From Actinomycetota bacterium (lineage in GTDB: Bacteria; Actinomycetota; Actinomycetes; Nanopelagicales; Nanopelagicaceae), in contig RFSY01000004.1 of the NCBI GenBank assembly GCA_009923805.1, forward strand, positions 1-33,951: a stretch of DNA of 33,951 nucleotides, read 5' to 3'. The translations under genes were made by a program, and so were the position numbers. Shown piece after piece: positions 1-9,503 of this stretch. Position 1 is the first letter of the stretch, and the number at the start of each line of letters is the position of its first letter. Below the pieces are notes generated by a model. It saw only the letters and a list, made by a program, of their open reading frames with translations. It was not told the DNA's origin and ran no database searches.

Positions 1-527
1 GTTGCCAACGAGTTTGCGAATTCATACCCTAAGAAAACTACGATTGTTGAAAATACTATTCCGCCTGCTGCATTCCATTTAAGAAATTGGCGGTATGGAA
101 CTTTATTCATGCCAGCTAGTGCTGGAACTAGAGCGCGAAGCAGTGCCTGTGCACGACCAAAGAAGATTGCACCACCGTGATAGCGATCAAAGATTGCTTG
201 GGCCAACTTCCAGCGCTTTTCTCCGACAAATCTGCCAAAAGCATTCTCTTTAATCCTCGGCCCCAGATGCTTACCAATTTCATATCCGACAGAATCACCT
301 GCGATTGCACCGACTATAGCTGCGCCAAGGAATACCCAAACATTCCAAACTCCCGCATGTGCAAGCACGCCACCGATTAGTAGTGATGTTTCACCAGGCA
401 ATACAAAACCAACGAATGCAGCAGCTTCAGCGAATGCAAAGAAAATAAGCAGGATAAAAAGCGGTATCTGCAAATTGTGCGCGACAAGTGAGTCGGCGGT
501 GTGATGTATCCACTCTGAAATCGACAT
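1..527 (-). CDS. DedA/SNARE-associated family membrane protein, 3' end cut off by window edge
   Basis: Absent from the ORF track because no stop lies in the window. Reverse-strand translation MSISEWIHHTADSLVAHNLQIPLFILLIFFAFAEAAAFVGFVLPGETSLLIGGVLAHAG...GDSVGYEIGKHLG... is DedA-like. Confidence 0.85.
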   Translation of the reverse strand, partial: MSISEWIHHTADSLVAHNLQIPLFILLIFFAFAEAAAFVGFVLPGETSLLIGGVLAHAGVWNVWVFLGAAIVGAIAGDSVGYEIGKHLGPRIKENAFGRFVGEKRWKLAQAIFDRYHGGAIFFGRAQALLRALVPALAGMNKVPYRQFLKWNAAGGIVFSTIVVFLGYEFANSLA

Positions 528-561
528 GCGAGAATTCTATAGGAGCCTTAAGGTTGCGGAT

Positions 562-1134
562 ATGAAAGCAGAGACTTCGGTACCGGTTCACGAGATTATT
601 GCCACGAGACGTAGCCCACGTTCCTTTAATGAGAGTGCAACGATTGGTGATCACGATTTACTCGGAATTCTTGAAGCTGCGCGGTGGGCGCCATCTGCTT
701 TCAACGGTCAACCATGGCGGTTCTTTGTAGGCAAGCGCGGCGATCAAACATTTTCACAGATTCTGACTTCACTGGGTGAGTTCAATCAAAAATGGGCCAA
801 GAACGCATCGGCACTTATTTTAGTTACTGCAAAGACAACAAAGTCAGATGGTTCAATCCACGCAGATTATCAATTTGACTGCGGTCTTGCAGTGGGGCAA
901 CTCGTCGTTGAAACTCATCACCGTGGATTAATTGCGCATCAGATGACAGGCTTTGATAAAACTATTGCACAAAAAGAACTCTCTATTCCTGCCGAACTTG
1001 TACCTGTAGTGGTTATCGCAATTGGAACTCAGGACGTGCCTGAAAAATTAAGTGGTCCACTTTTAGAACGTGAGACTGCAAAGCGTGAACGTCTTTCACT
1101 TGAAGAGATTGTTCTGAAAGGGTTACCTTCTTAA
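562..1134 (+). CDS. Nitroreductase family protein
   Basis: ORF 526-1134; TRRSPRSFNESA...AARWAPSAFNGQPWRFFVG motif. Start at 562 preferred because ATG 526 overlaps the divergent dedA start. Confidence 0.85.
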   Translation: MKAETSVPVHEIIATRRSPRSFNESATIGDHDLLGILEAARWAPSAFNGQPWRFFVGKRGDQTFSQILTSLGEFNQKWAKNASALILVTAKTTKSDGSIHADYQFDCGLAVGQLVVETHHRGLIAHQMTGFDKTIAQKELSIPAELVPVVVIAIGTQDVPEKLSGPLLERETAKRERLSLEEIVLKGLPS

Positions 1135-1925
1135 AAGCGGGAACGGATCTCCCAGAGATCTTTAAATACCGGATTAAAGAGAGTGCTTGCTAAGTACTCA
1201 ACACCGCTAGATCCACCGGTTCCCATCTTCTGGCCAATAGTGCGTTCAACCATCTTCACATGGCGATAGCGCCACTCTTGTATGCCTTCATCAATATCAA
1301 CTAATCGTTCAGAGACCATTGCACTCTCGGGGTCACTTTTGTGAACCTTTAAGAGAACATCTTGAACTTCAGGGTTAGAAATATATGCAATTGCTTTATC
1401 GCGACTGATTACATCCACGGGAAGTGAGTAACCACGCTTTCCTAGATACTCTAAGAAAGAATCCCAAATGGAATTGCGAGAAGCAATCTCCCCAATCTCA
1501 CTTTGGACATCGGGCGGTAAGTGTCCAGCCATACGACTATCTCTGCGTCCCAGAATTGCCTCCACTTTTCTAAATTGTGCAGATTGGAATCCACTGGATG
1601 AAGAGAGATAGCCACGGAAAGCGTTAAATTGCAGCGGGGTCATAGTCTCTAAAATATCTACTTGCGCTACACAGACTTTCATAATTGTTCGTATACGTCC
1701 CAAAATGGATAGTGCGTAGTGGGTATCTCCACCTTCAAGGGCACGCTGTGCTTGTGAAAATTCATGGATAAGTTGCTTGAACCAGAGTTCATAAGTTTGG
1801 TGGATGATAATAAAAAGCATCTCATCATGTTCCGGCCCTTCAGAGAGAGGCTTTTGTAGATTTAAAAGATTATCGACTGCAAGATAAGAGTTATAGGTGA
1901 GGGCTGATTCATAATTTTCACTCAT
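1131..1925 (-). CDS. kynA: Tryptophan 2,3-dioxygenase
   Basis: ALTYNSYLAVDNLLNLQKPLSEGPEHDEMLFIIIHQTYELWFKQLIHE and FRGYLSSSSGFQSAQFR are TDO hallmarks. Confidence 0.93.
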   Translation of the reverse strand: MSENYESALTYNSYLAVDNLLNLQKPLSEGPEHDEMLFIIIHQTYELWFKQLIHEFSQAQRALEGGDTHYALSILGRIRTIMKVCVAQVDILETMTPLQFNAFRGYLSSSSGFQSAQFRKVEAILGRRDSRMAGHLPPDVQSEIGEIASRNSIWDSFLEYLGKRGYSLPVDVISRDKAIAYISNPEVQDVLLKVHKSDPESAMVSERLVDIDEGIQEWRYRHVKMVERTIGQKMGTGGSSGVEYLASTLFNPVFKDLWEIRSRF

Positions 1926-3196
1926 GTGACTCGTGAATCCGATCCTTCAACTTTTTCATACTGTCGTGTTTCAGTGAGGTTCTTGATGCGCTGGAACCCA
2001 TCCCACACCTCGACATACGATGTTGGAAGTGGAGAAATTGCCAATCTAATTGCATTGGGTGTTCTGTAATCAGGAATCACATTAGCGAATTTGCGAAGTG
2101 CGATACAGATTTTTGCAGCATCTGGATGTCCAAGTGAGATATGGCCACCGCGTTCTTTTGGATTTCGAGAGGTTAACAAGGTGTAGCCCAGCGGCGCTAG
2201 CCATTCGTCAAAAAGATCAATCATCATCTGTGTTCCGATTGCGGCCTTGGATGCAATCACCTCAATACCAGCCTCTTCGATCATGGCATAGGCAACTTGC
2301 ACACCGCGGATTCCAATAATCGATGGACTTGCAATCTGAAAACCACGAATGCCTTCAGCTTTTTTAAAATCAGCTCCCATTCCAAATTGATCTTCATTAC
2401 CAAACCAACCTTGGATTGGAACTTGCAACTCTTTCTGTACTCGCTTATTTACATATAACCATGCGGGGGAACCAGGTCCGGAGTTTCCATACTTATACGT
2501 GCAACCAACGGCGAGATCTACCCCGTTTGCATCAAAGTTCATTTCAATCGCACCTGCTGCATGGCTGGCATCCCATACGACCAGTGCGCCATAGGAACGT
2601 GCTAAATCGGTAATCGACTTAATGTCGGTACGTGCACCCGAGCGATATTGAATGACTTGAAAAGTTACAAGTGCTACATCTTCGGTCATATGTTCTTCAA
2701 GGAGTTCAGCTGTTATAAGTTCATTCTGGGCAATAACTGGGTTCTCGTTATCTATAATTACAAGATTTAAATCAAGCTGTTTTGCAATTCCATCGAGTAT
2801 GTATCTATCTGTTGGGAAATTTGCTGCGTCGGTAATGATTGTCTTGCGACCAGGTCGAGCGCTGATTGCAGCTAGACAGAGTTGATAGAAATTGACTGAG
2901 GTGGTGTCGCAGACAAGGACTTGGCCTGGAGCAGACCCAAGAACTGCGCGCCCAAGAAGATCTCCAGCGACTTGGCCTTCATCAATCCAATGTGCCCAGC
3001 CGGTGACGACTTCATTTCCCCATTCTTGAGAAAGATAGTCACTGACACTCTTTACTGTTGCATGAGGCAATCTGCCCAACGAATTGCCATCGAGATAGCA
3101 GAGATTTGGGTCGGTAATCACAAATTTACTTCGGTACTGGGCTAGAGGGTCATTCTTATCTAGCTCTAACGCATATGTACGGTCGGTGACCTTCAT
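1922..3196 (-). CDS. kynU: Kynureninase
   Basis: PLP aminotransferase-fold protein with CYLDGNSLGRLP, VVWDASHAAGAIEM and CTYKYGNSGPGSPAWLYV; ATGA overlap with kynA. Confidence 0.93.
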   Translation of the reverse strand: MKVTDRTYALELDKNDPLAQYRSKFVITDPNLCYLDGNSLGRLPHATVKSVSDYLSQEWGNEVVTGWAHWIDEGQVAGDLLGRAVLGSAPGQVLVCDTTSVNFYQLCLAAISARPGRKTIITDAANFPTDRYILDGIAKQLDLNLVIIDNENPVIAQNELITAELLEEHMTEDVALVTFQVIQYRSGARTDIKSITDLARSYGALVVWDASHAAGAIEMNFDANGVDLAVGCTYKYGNSGPGSPAWLYVNKRVQKELQVPIQGWFGNEDQFGMGADFKKAEGIRGFQIASPSIIGIRGVQVAYAMIEEAGIEVIASKAAIGTQMMIDLFDEWLAPLGYTLLTSRNPKERGGHISLGHPDAAKICIALRKFANVIPDYRTPNAIRLAISPLPTSYVEVWDGFQRIKNLTETRQYEKVEGSDSRVT

Positions 3197-3220
3197 AGTT
3201 CAAAGGTACGCTCTCCTACC

Positions 3221-4993
3221 GTGGCGCGCAATGTAGTGAATATCGAAGCTGTATCTAAAGCCTTTGATATTCGCCCACTTCTGGATAACGTCTCATTAGG
3301 CGTATCTGAAGGCGAACGTATTGGAATCGTTGGACGTAATGGTTCTGGAAAAAGCACACTCATGAAAATTATTGCAGGTGTGGAAGATCCTGATGCCGGA
3401 AGAGTCACCAAATCAAATGCAGCAAGAATTGGAATCCTTTCTCAAGTAGATATAGCGCAGGCAAATGCAACTGTTGGTGATGTTGTTATTGGTGAACGAG
3501 AAAAGCATGAATGGGCAAGTGATCCAAGAATTCGTGAAATCTTTACCGGTCTTTTCGGTGGTTTTGATGATCACTTATTTGAAAGAGTATTCACCTCACT
3601 TTCGGGTGGAGAAAAACGTAGAGTCGGCTTAGCCAAATTACTTATCGATGATCTTGATTTAATACTTCTTGATGAACCCACTAACCACTTAGATGTGGAA
3701 GGTGTTGCGTGGCTTGCAGACCATCTCAATAATCGTAAAGACCTGGCTCTACTTGTTGTCACACACGATCGCTGGTTTCTCGACGCAGTAACTGATCGCA
3801 CTTGGGAAGTTGTATTAGGTAAAGTCGAGGAGTATGACGGTGGTTATTCAGCGTTTGTTCTAGCTAAGGCAGAGCGTGCTCGCCAGGCAAATTCAATGGA
3901 TGCGCGAAGAAATAATCTAATCCGTAAAGAGTTGGCATGGTTGCGGCGAGGTGCGCCAGCACGAACTACAAAACCTAAGTTTCGAGTGGATGCTGCTAAT
4001 GAATTAATTTCAGCAGAACCAGCCCCACGAGATTCAACTGAGTTGTTGAAATTTGCTCTCAACAGACTTGGTAATACAGTTTTTGAACTTCATCACGCAA
4101 AGATCACAGCAGGTGATAAAGAGTTAATTGATAACCTCACATGGAATATTGGTCCAGGAGATCGCATAGGAATCGTTGGAGTAAATGGTGCTGGAAAGAC
4201 AACGCTGATGCGCACCTTGGCAGGGCTCATACAACCTGCAGCCGGAAAATTGGTCACTGGAATCACCGTCAAGATTGCTTTCCTTACTCAGCATTTGGAT
4301 GAGTTAGACCCAACCTGGCGATTACTTGAAGCAGTTGAAAAAGTCGCAACACATGTTGAGATAGGTAAGGGCAAGACTCTTTCAGCATCGCAACTATGTG
4401 AACGACTTGGTTTTGATCGTGATGCACAGTGGACGCCAGTCGGAGATTTATCCGGAGGAGAGCGTCGTCGCTTGCAACTTACGAGATTACTGATGGATTC
4501 TCCCAATGTTGTCTTGCTGGATGAACCAACAAATGATTTTGATATTGAAACTCTGACCGAGCTAGAAGATTTACTCGATAGCTACGGTGGAACACTTATC
4601 GTGATTTCTCACGATCGTTACTTCCTGGAACGAGTCTGTGATCGTTTCTATGGCCTCCTTGGAGATGGTGTTTTAAGAGATCTGCCTCGTGGTGTAGATC
4701 AATATTTAGAGCAGAGAGTTGAATCGGTGGCATCGCAAAGTGCTACCTCAACTAAATTCAGTTCCACCTCAAGTGCCGCCGAACAACGTCAATGGAAGAA
4801 AGATCTGGCTCGCGTAGAGAAACAAATCGTTAAAGGAAAAGAGCGTGTGGCCGTGTTGTTAGCTGAACAAGAGCAAGAATCGCTGGACCACAACCGATTG
4901 CTAGCAATCACGAGTGAATTAGCAAGCGCTCAGAGTGAACTGCAAACACGGGAAGAAGAGTGGCTTGAAATCACTCTTGCGCTAGAAAGTTAA
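3221..4993 (+). CDS. ABC-F family ATP-binding protein (Ettan/Uup-like)
   Basis: Two Walker A motifs (GRNGSGKST, GVNGAGKTT), two LSGGE signatures, no TM region, C-terminal coiled coil; GTG start. Confidence 0.9.
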   Translation: MARNVVNIEAVSKAFDIRPLLDNVSLGVSEGERIGIVGRNGSGKSTLMKIIAGVEDPDAGRVTKSNAARIGILSQVDIAQANATVGDVVIGEREKHEWASDPRIREIFTGLFGGFDDHLFERVFTSLSGGEKRRVGLAKLLIDDLDLILLDEPTNHLDVEGVAWLADHLNNRKDLALLVVTHDRWFLDAVTDRTWEVVLGKVEEYDGGYSAFVLAKAERARQANSMDARRNNLIRKELAWLRRGAPARTTKPKFRVDAANELISAEPAPRDSTELLKFALNRLGNTVFELHHAKITAGDKELIDNLTWNIGPGDRIGIVGVNGAGKTTLMRTLAGLIQPAAGKLVTGITVKIAFLTQHLDELDPTWRLLEAVEKVATHVEIGKGKTLSASQLCERLGFDRDAQWTPVGDLSGGERRRLQLTRLLMDSPNVVLLDEPTNDFDIETLTELEDLLDSYGGTLIVISHDRYFLERVCDRFYGLLGDGVLRDLPRGVDQYLEQRVESVASQSATSTKFSSTSSAAEQRQWKKDLARVEKQIVKGKERVAVLLAEQEQESLDHNRLLAITSELASAQSELQTREEEWLEITLALES

Positions 4994-5005
4994 TAGAATC
5001 TGAGG

Positions 5006-5965
5006 ATGTCTAAGAAAACCCAGAGACTTGATTTTCTCGCAGCGATTTCAGGAGCCATGATTGCGTTGCAAGCACGGGCAAACGGGGAGCTTTCACATCG
5101 TCTTAATAATGGATTAGAAGCGGCCCTAGTTTCATTCGGGTCTGGATTGGTGATTATTACGATCATCGCAATCTTTAGCCCTTCAATCAAAGAAGGTGCT
5201 CGCAATCTTCGCGGAGCCGTTTCCCGCAAGGAACTTCCTCGATGGACGCTTTTTGCCGGCGCACTTGGAGGCAGTTTTGTCGCTGTGCAAACACATATTG
5301 TTCCGGTTATTGGAGTAGCAATCTATTCCGTGGCTTCTATTGCCGGCCAAACTGCGACATCACTTGTTGTCGATCGGATTGGCCTTACTGGCGGGGGAAA
5401 GAAGCAGGTAACACCGCGACGAATTGCAGCAGCACTCTTTACTGTATTTGCAGTCTTTATCTCTGTCTTTGATCGCCTAGATGCTAGCAATATTTCAATA
5501 GTTGCAGTTTTGCTTGGGTGTGTAGCTGGTGCAATCGTTGGCGTACAGCGTGCAATGAATGGCCAGATCAATGAGCACTCTCATCAAAGTTTCACTACAT
5601 CATTTCTTAATTTCTTTATGGGCACATCTTTTCTATTTCTTCTCTTACTTTTCTTAGCCCTCATTGGACCAACAACGTTAGTTGCCTTGCCAGCTGGCCC
5701 GTGGTGGATTTACACAGGCGGCACACTCGGAGTTATTTACATCGCTTTCACATCAACGATTGTCCAGCATCTTGGCGTGCTCACCTTCACCTTATTTAGT
5801 GTTGGGGGACAGCTCGTTGCATCACTACTTATCGATTTATATTCACCGGCAGATGGAGTGAATGTGAGTATTTATCTTATTTCGGGAATTGCTATGACTT
5901 ACTTGGGCGTTGTTGTCGGAGGCGTAAATAATTCGCAAGCCCGGAAACGATTGACGCACAAATAA
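5006..5965 (+). CDS. DMT-family transporter (YdcZ/DUF606-like duplicated halves)
   Basis: Polytopic, about 10 hydrophobic segments; GAMIALQARANGELS and GAIVGVQRAMNGQIN occur as repeated halves. Confidence 0.75.
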   Translation: MSKKTQRLDFLAAISGAMIALQARANGELSHRLNNGLEAALVSFGSGLVIITIIAIFSPSIKEGARNLRGAVSRKELPRWTLFAGALGGSFVAVQTHIVPVIGVAIYSVASIAGQTATSLVVDRIGLTGGGKKQVTPRRIAAALFTVFAVFISVFDRLDASNISIVAVLLGCVAGAIVGVQRAMNGQINEHSHQSFTTSFLNFFMGTSFLFLLLLFLALIGPTTLVALPAGPWWIYTGGTLGVIYIAFTSTIVQHLGVLTFTLFSVGGQLVASLLIDLYSPADGVNVSIYLISGIAMTYLGVVVGGVNNSQARKRLTHK

Positions 5966-6515
5966 AGAAGGTGGCAAGTGCATAGGAAGAAGTTCTCACC
6001 CAAGGCAAAGTTGCTGCATAAAACCCGGCAAGCGTGATTCCCGCGCCCCACAAAATCGCACCCAAAATATTTGCAGATAGAAACTTGTAGTAATTCATCT
6101 TTGATGCACCGGCTATTGGGGGAACGAAAGTTCTGATCCAAGGAAAGAATCGTGCGGCAACTACCGCCCACCAACCGGTGTGCTCATAGAAGCGTTCAGA
6201 GTTTGCAATCATTCTTTGGACTCGTGGTGATTTACGCTTATCTAAATAGGGGCGACCAACGACTCGACCAATAACAAAGCCAACTTGATCACCAAAAAAC
6301 GCTGCTAGCAAAATGATTGCTATGAGAAGAACGATATTGATATTTCCGTGTGATGCTGCAACTAATCCCGCACTAAATAAGACTGAATCACCAGGTAAGA
6401 AAAAACCAAAGAGGAGACCGGTTTCGATAAAAACTATTGCACCAATGACTATGTAGAAGAAAAATGGAGCAAGAGTTGAAAATTGAGCATCAAAGGATGC
6501 GGCGAGCTCGATCAC
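5892..6515 (-). CDS. DedA family membrane protein
   Basis: FIETGLLFGFFLPGDSVLFSAGLVAA...FFGDQVGFVIGRVVGRP...ARFFPWIRTFVPPIAGASKM. Confidence 0.9.
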   Translation of the reverse strand: MIELAASFDAQFSTLAPFFFYIVIGAIVFIETGLLFGFFLPGDSVLFSAGLVAASHGNINIVLLIAIILLAAFFGDQVGFVIGRVVGRPYLDKRKSPRVQRMIANSERFYEHTGWWAVVAARFFPWIRTFVPPIAGASKMNYYKFLSANILGAILWGAGITLAGFYAATLPWVRTSSYALATFFICASIVSGLANYLRLRQQRPSKS

Positions 6516-7888
6516 ACGGACTTCTTTACTGCCGCCGCAACTTGGGTTACTACATTTGGATCAAAGACGCTTGGCACAATAAATGATGTATTCAGCTGCG
6601 AAGCACTCACGCAATCAGCAATAGCTTCAGCTGCTGCAACTAGTAATTTGTCAGTAATTTTATGAGCTTGGGCATCTAATAAACCGCGGAAAATTCCTGG
6701 GAAAGCCAGAACGTTATTGATTTGATTTGGGTGGTCGCTTCGCCCTGTTGCAACAACAGCGGCATATTTACGAGCAATGACGGGATCAATCTCAGGATCT
6801 GGGTTGGCAAGTGCGAAGACAATGGAATCTTTACCCATTGACGCTATATCTGCTTCATTAAGAACACCAGGTGCGCTTACGCCGATAAAAATATCCGCTC
6901 CTGCCAGTGCCTGATGAATATTGCCTTTAAAGTTGGCAGAATTTGTATGTTCTATAAACCAAGAACGCATTGAATCATCTGAATGAGATTCTTGTGAGAT
7001 TACGCCGTCAATATCGAAGGCGATGATATTTGTGGCTCCACTGAGAATAAGCAGACGAGCAATTGCTGTACCAGCAGCACCTGCTCCACTGAGGATAATT
7101 TTTACTTTTGAGATATCTTTCTTCACCAATTTAAGTGAATTACGTAAGGCAGCTAGAACAACAATTGCAGTTCCATGTTGGTCATCGTGAAAGACAGGGA
7201 TATCTAAGAGTTCACGCAAACGGCGCTCAACTTCAAAACAACGGGGAGCAGAGATATCTTCAAGGTTTATTCCACCGTAGACAGGTGCGATCAACTGCAC
7301 TGTTCTCACGATTTCATCTACATCTTGTGTATCAAGACAGACTGGCCAAGCATCAACGTTGGCAAATCTTTTAAAGAGGGCAGCTTTTCCTTCCATCACA
7401 GGAAGCGCCGCCGCTGGGCCGATATTTCCAAGACCCAGTACTGCAGAACCATCTGTAACAACAGCGACGGTATTGCGCTTCATAGTCAGGCGGCGAACAT
7501 CTGAAGGATCATCGACAATCGCTTGAGAGATTCGTGCGACACCTGGTGTGTATGCACGCGATAGATCATCACGAGTTTTGAGAGGCACTTTGGAAGTAAC
7601 TTCAATCTTCCCACCTAAATGCAATAAGAATGTACGGTCGCTGATCTTGCGGACAGATAATCCTGCGTGCGAAGAGAGAGCGTCATGAATTCGCTGTGCA
7701 TGATCGGCATCGATAGTGTCACAAGTGACGTCTACTACGACTTTTTCAAGCAATGATTCAACAACGTCGAGTGCATTAATCGTTGCACCAGCATTTGTGA
7801 TGGTGGTCGTGATGAGTGCTACAGGTTGAATATCAGGTGAGCCTTCAACGCGAATTGTGATTCCGTATCCTGGGGATGTGGATGCCAT
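6512..7888 (-). CDS. NAD(P)-dependent malic enzyme with N-terminal ACT-like domain
   Basis: SRAYTPGVARISQAI, TDGSAVLGLGNIGPAAALPVMEGKAALFK, FHDDQHGTAIVVLAAL. Confidence 0.93.
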   Translation of the reverse strand: MASTSPGYGITIRVEGSPDIQPVALITTTITNAGATINALDVVESLLEKVVVDVTCDTIDADHAQRIHDALSSHAGLSVRKISDRTFLLHLGGKIEVTSKVPLKTRDDLSRAYTPGVARISQAIVDDPSDVRRLTMKRNTVAVVTDGSAVLGLGNIGPAAALPVMEGKAALFKRFANVDAWPVCLDTQDVDEIVRTVQLIAPVYGGINLEDISAPRCFEVERRLRELLDIPVFHDDQHGTAIVVLAALRNSLKLVKKDISKVKIILSGAGAAGTAIARLLILSGATNIIAFDIDGVISQESHSDDSMRSWFIEHTNSANFKGNIHQALAGADIFIGVSAPGVLNEADIASMGKDSIVFALANPDPEIDPVIARKYAAVVATGRSDHPNQINNVLAFPGIFRGLLDAQAHKITDKLLVAAAEAIADCVSASQLNTSFIVPSVFDPNVVTQVAAAVKKSV

Positions 7889-8530
7889 TTATACAACTCC
7901 GTAAAGTCGATCGCCAGCATCGCCAAGCCCAGGAACTATGTAACCCTTTTCATTTAATTTTTCATCTAAAGACCCGGTAACTAAAGTGATAGGAACACCA
8001 GAGTTCTTAAATTCATCTTCAAGTGCCTTGATTCCTTCGGGAGCAGCAAGTAAACAGATTGCTGTAATTTCATTTGCTCCTCGCTCTATGAGGTAGTTAA
8101 TTGCCATCACGAGAGTTCCACCGGTTGCCAGCATTGGATCGAGGATAAAACATTGACGACCAGATAGATCATCTGGAAGTCGATTTGCGTAAGTACTTGG
8201 CTGCAAAGTTTTTTCGTCGCGAACCATTCCCAAGAATCCAACTTGCGCTGTAGGCAAGAGCTTTGTCATACCTTCAAGCATGCCTAGGCCCGCTCGCAAA
8301 ATTGGAACCACGATTGGACTTGGTTCGGCCAAAATAAGTCCGGTGGTTGCGGTGACAGGTGTTTTAATCGAAACAGTTTTTGTTCTCACGTCGCGAGTAG
8401 CTTCATATGCAAGCAAGGTCACTAGTTCTTCAACAAGTAAACGGAAAGTTGGAGAATCTGTTCTTTCATCGCGCAAAACAGTTAATTTATGCGAGATCAA
8501 AGGGTGATTGGCAACATGAACTTTCGTCAT
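7889..8530 (-). CDS. upp: Uracil phosphoribosyltransferase
   Basis: [65 protein letters not shown]. Confidence 0.95.
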   Translation of the reverse strand: MTKVHVANHPLISHKLTVLRDERTDSPTFRLLVEELVTLLAYEATRDVRTKTVSIKTPVTATTGLILAEPSPIVVPILRAGLGMLEGMTKLLPTAQVGFLGMVRDEKTLQPSTYANRLPDDLSGRQCFILDPMLATGGTLVMAINYLIERGANEITAICLLAAPEGIKALEDEFKNSGVPITLVTGSLDEKLNEKGYIVPGLGDAGDRLYGVV

Positions 8531-8559
8531 CTACCTTACAGGGCTTTCTTTCTAATCCA

Positions 8560-9045
8560 ATGAGTGACAATATGGGAGATGTGTCAGAGCAGACCCAGGA
8601 CTTCGCAATTGAGGCGTGGCATGAAGACGGACGTTGGTCTCTTGCCGCGTTGCCAGAACCTGATGACATAACTCACATTATTGAACGACTCAAGTCACAA
8701 CAAACTAATGGTGGAGCTGTTGCTCTCATTTCTATTGATGATGAATTCTTTATTGCAATCAGAGTTTTAGGTTCGAATGTAAAGTATTTCTTAAGTGATA
8801 TTACTGCAGCTCTTGATTATGAGGTAGCAGCAGAATTTTTGGAAATTGCAGATATTGATGCACCCGAAGAAGAAGATGAACCTCTACCAACTGGTGATTT
8901 AGATATCTTTGCAGACCTTGGCATGCAACATATGGAACTTGCAACGCTATGTGACGATGCGGATCTATTTCCTGATGAACAGATTGAAGCCATCGCTAAT
9001 CGACTAGGTTTTGGCGATCAACTATCTGAGTTACTGGAGTCTTAG
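8560..9045 (+). CDS. tRNA adenosine deaminase-associated protein (actinobacterial family)
   Basis: Acidic protein MSDNMGDVSEQTQDFAIEAWHEDGRWSLAALP... directly upstream of tadA; in-frame ATG 8560 preferred over 8407, which lies antisense inside upp. Confidence 0.75.
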   Translation: MSDNMGDVSEQTQDFAIEAWHEDGRWSLAALPEPDDITHIIERLKSQQTNGGAVALISIDDEFFIAIRVLGSNVKYFLSDITAALDYEVAAEFLEIADIDAPEEEDEPLPTGDLDIFADLGMQHMELATLCDDADLFPDEQIEAIANRLGFGDQLSELLES

Positions 9046-9074
9046 AAATTTCAGCACATAATCATGAGGAGCTA

Positions 9075-9503
9075 ATGCGCGAGGCGCTAGAAATTGCTCG
9101 TAGTGCCATAAATACTGGTGATGTTCCTGTTGGTGCACTTGTCATCAATAAAGATGGAGTAATCATTGGTAAAGGGTCAAATGAACGTGAAGCCAATAAT
9201 GATCCGACAGCACATGCTGAAATTATTGCAATCAGGAACGCAGCTTCGCGTCTGCAAAATTCTCGCCTCGATGGTTGCACATTGATTGTGACGCTCGAAC
9301 CTTGCGCAATGTGCGCAGGCGCTATTGCTCAGTCGCGAATCTCGCATTTAGTTTTTGGTGCTTGGGATGAAAAGGCAGGAGCAGTGGGTTCGGTGTGGGA
9401 TGTATTGCGAGATCCACGTTCGATTTTTAAAGTTGAAGTTACTGCAGGTGTGCTTGAAAAAGAGTGTGCTTCAATCTTGAAGGAATTCTTCTCAGATAAG
9501 TAG
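9075..9503 (+). CDS. tadA: tRNA-specific adenosine deaminase
   Basis: GDVPVGALV...DPTAHAEIIAIRNAA...TLEPCAMCAGAI zinc deaminase motifs. Confidence 0.92.
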   Translation: MREALEIARSAINTGDVPVGALVINKDGVIIGKGSNEREANNDPTAHAEIIAIRNAASRLQNSRLDGCTLIVTLEPCAMCAGAIAQSRISHLVFGAWDEKAGAVGSVWDVLRDPRSIFKVEVTAGVLEKECASILKEFFSDK

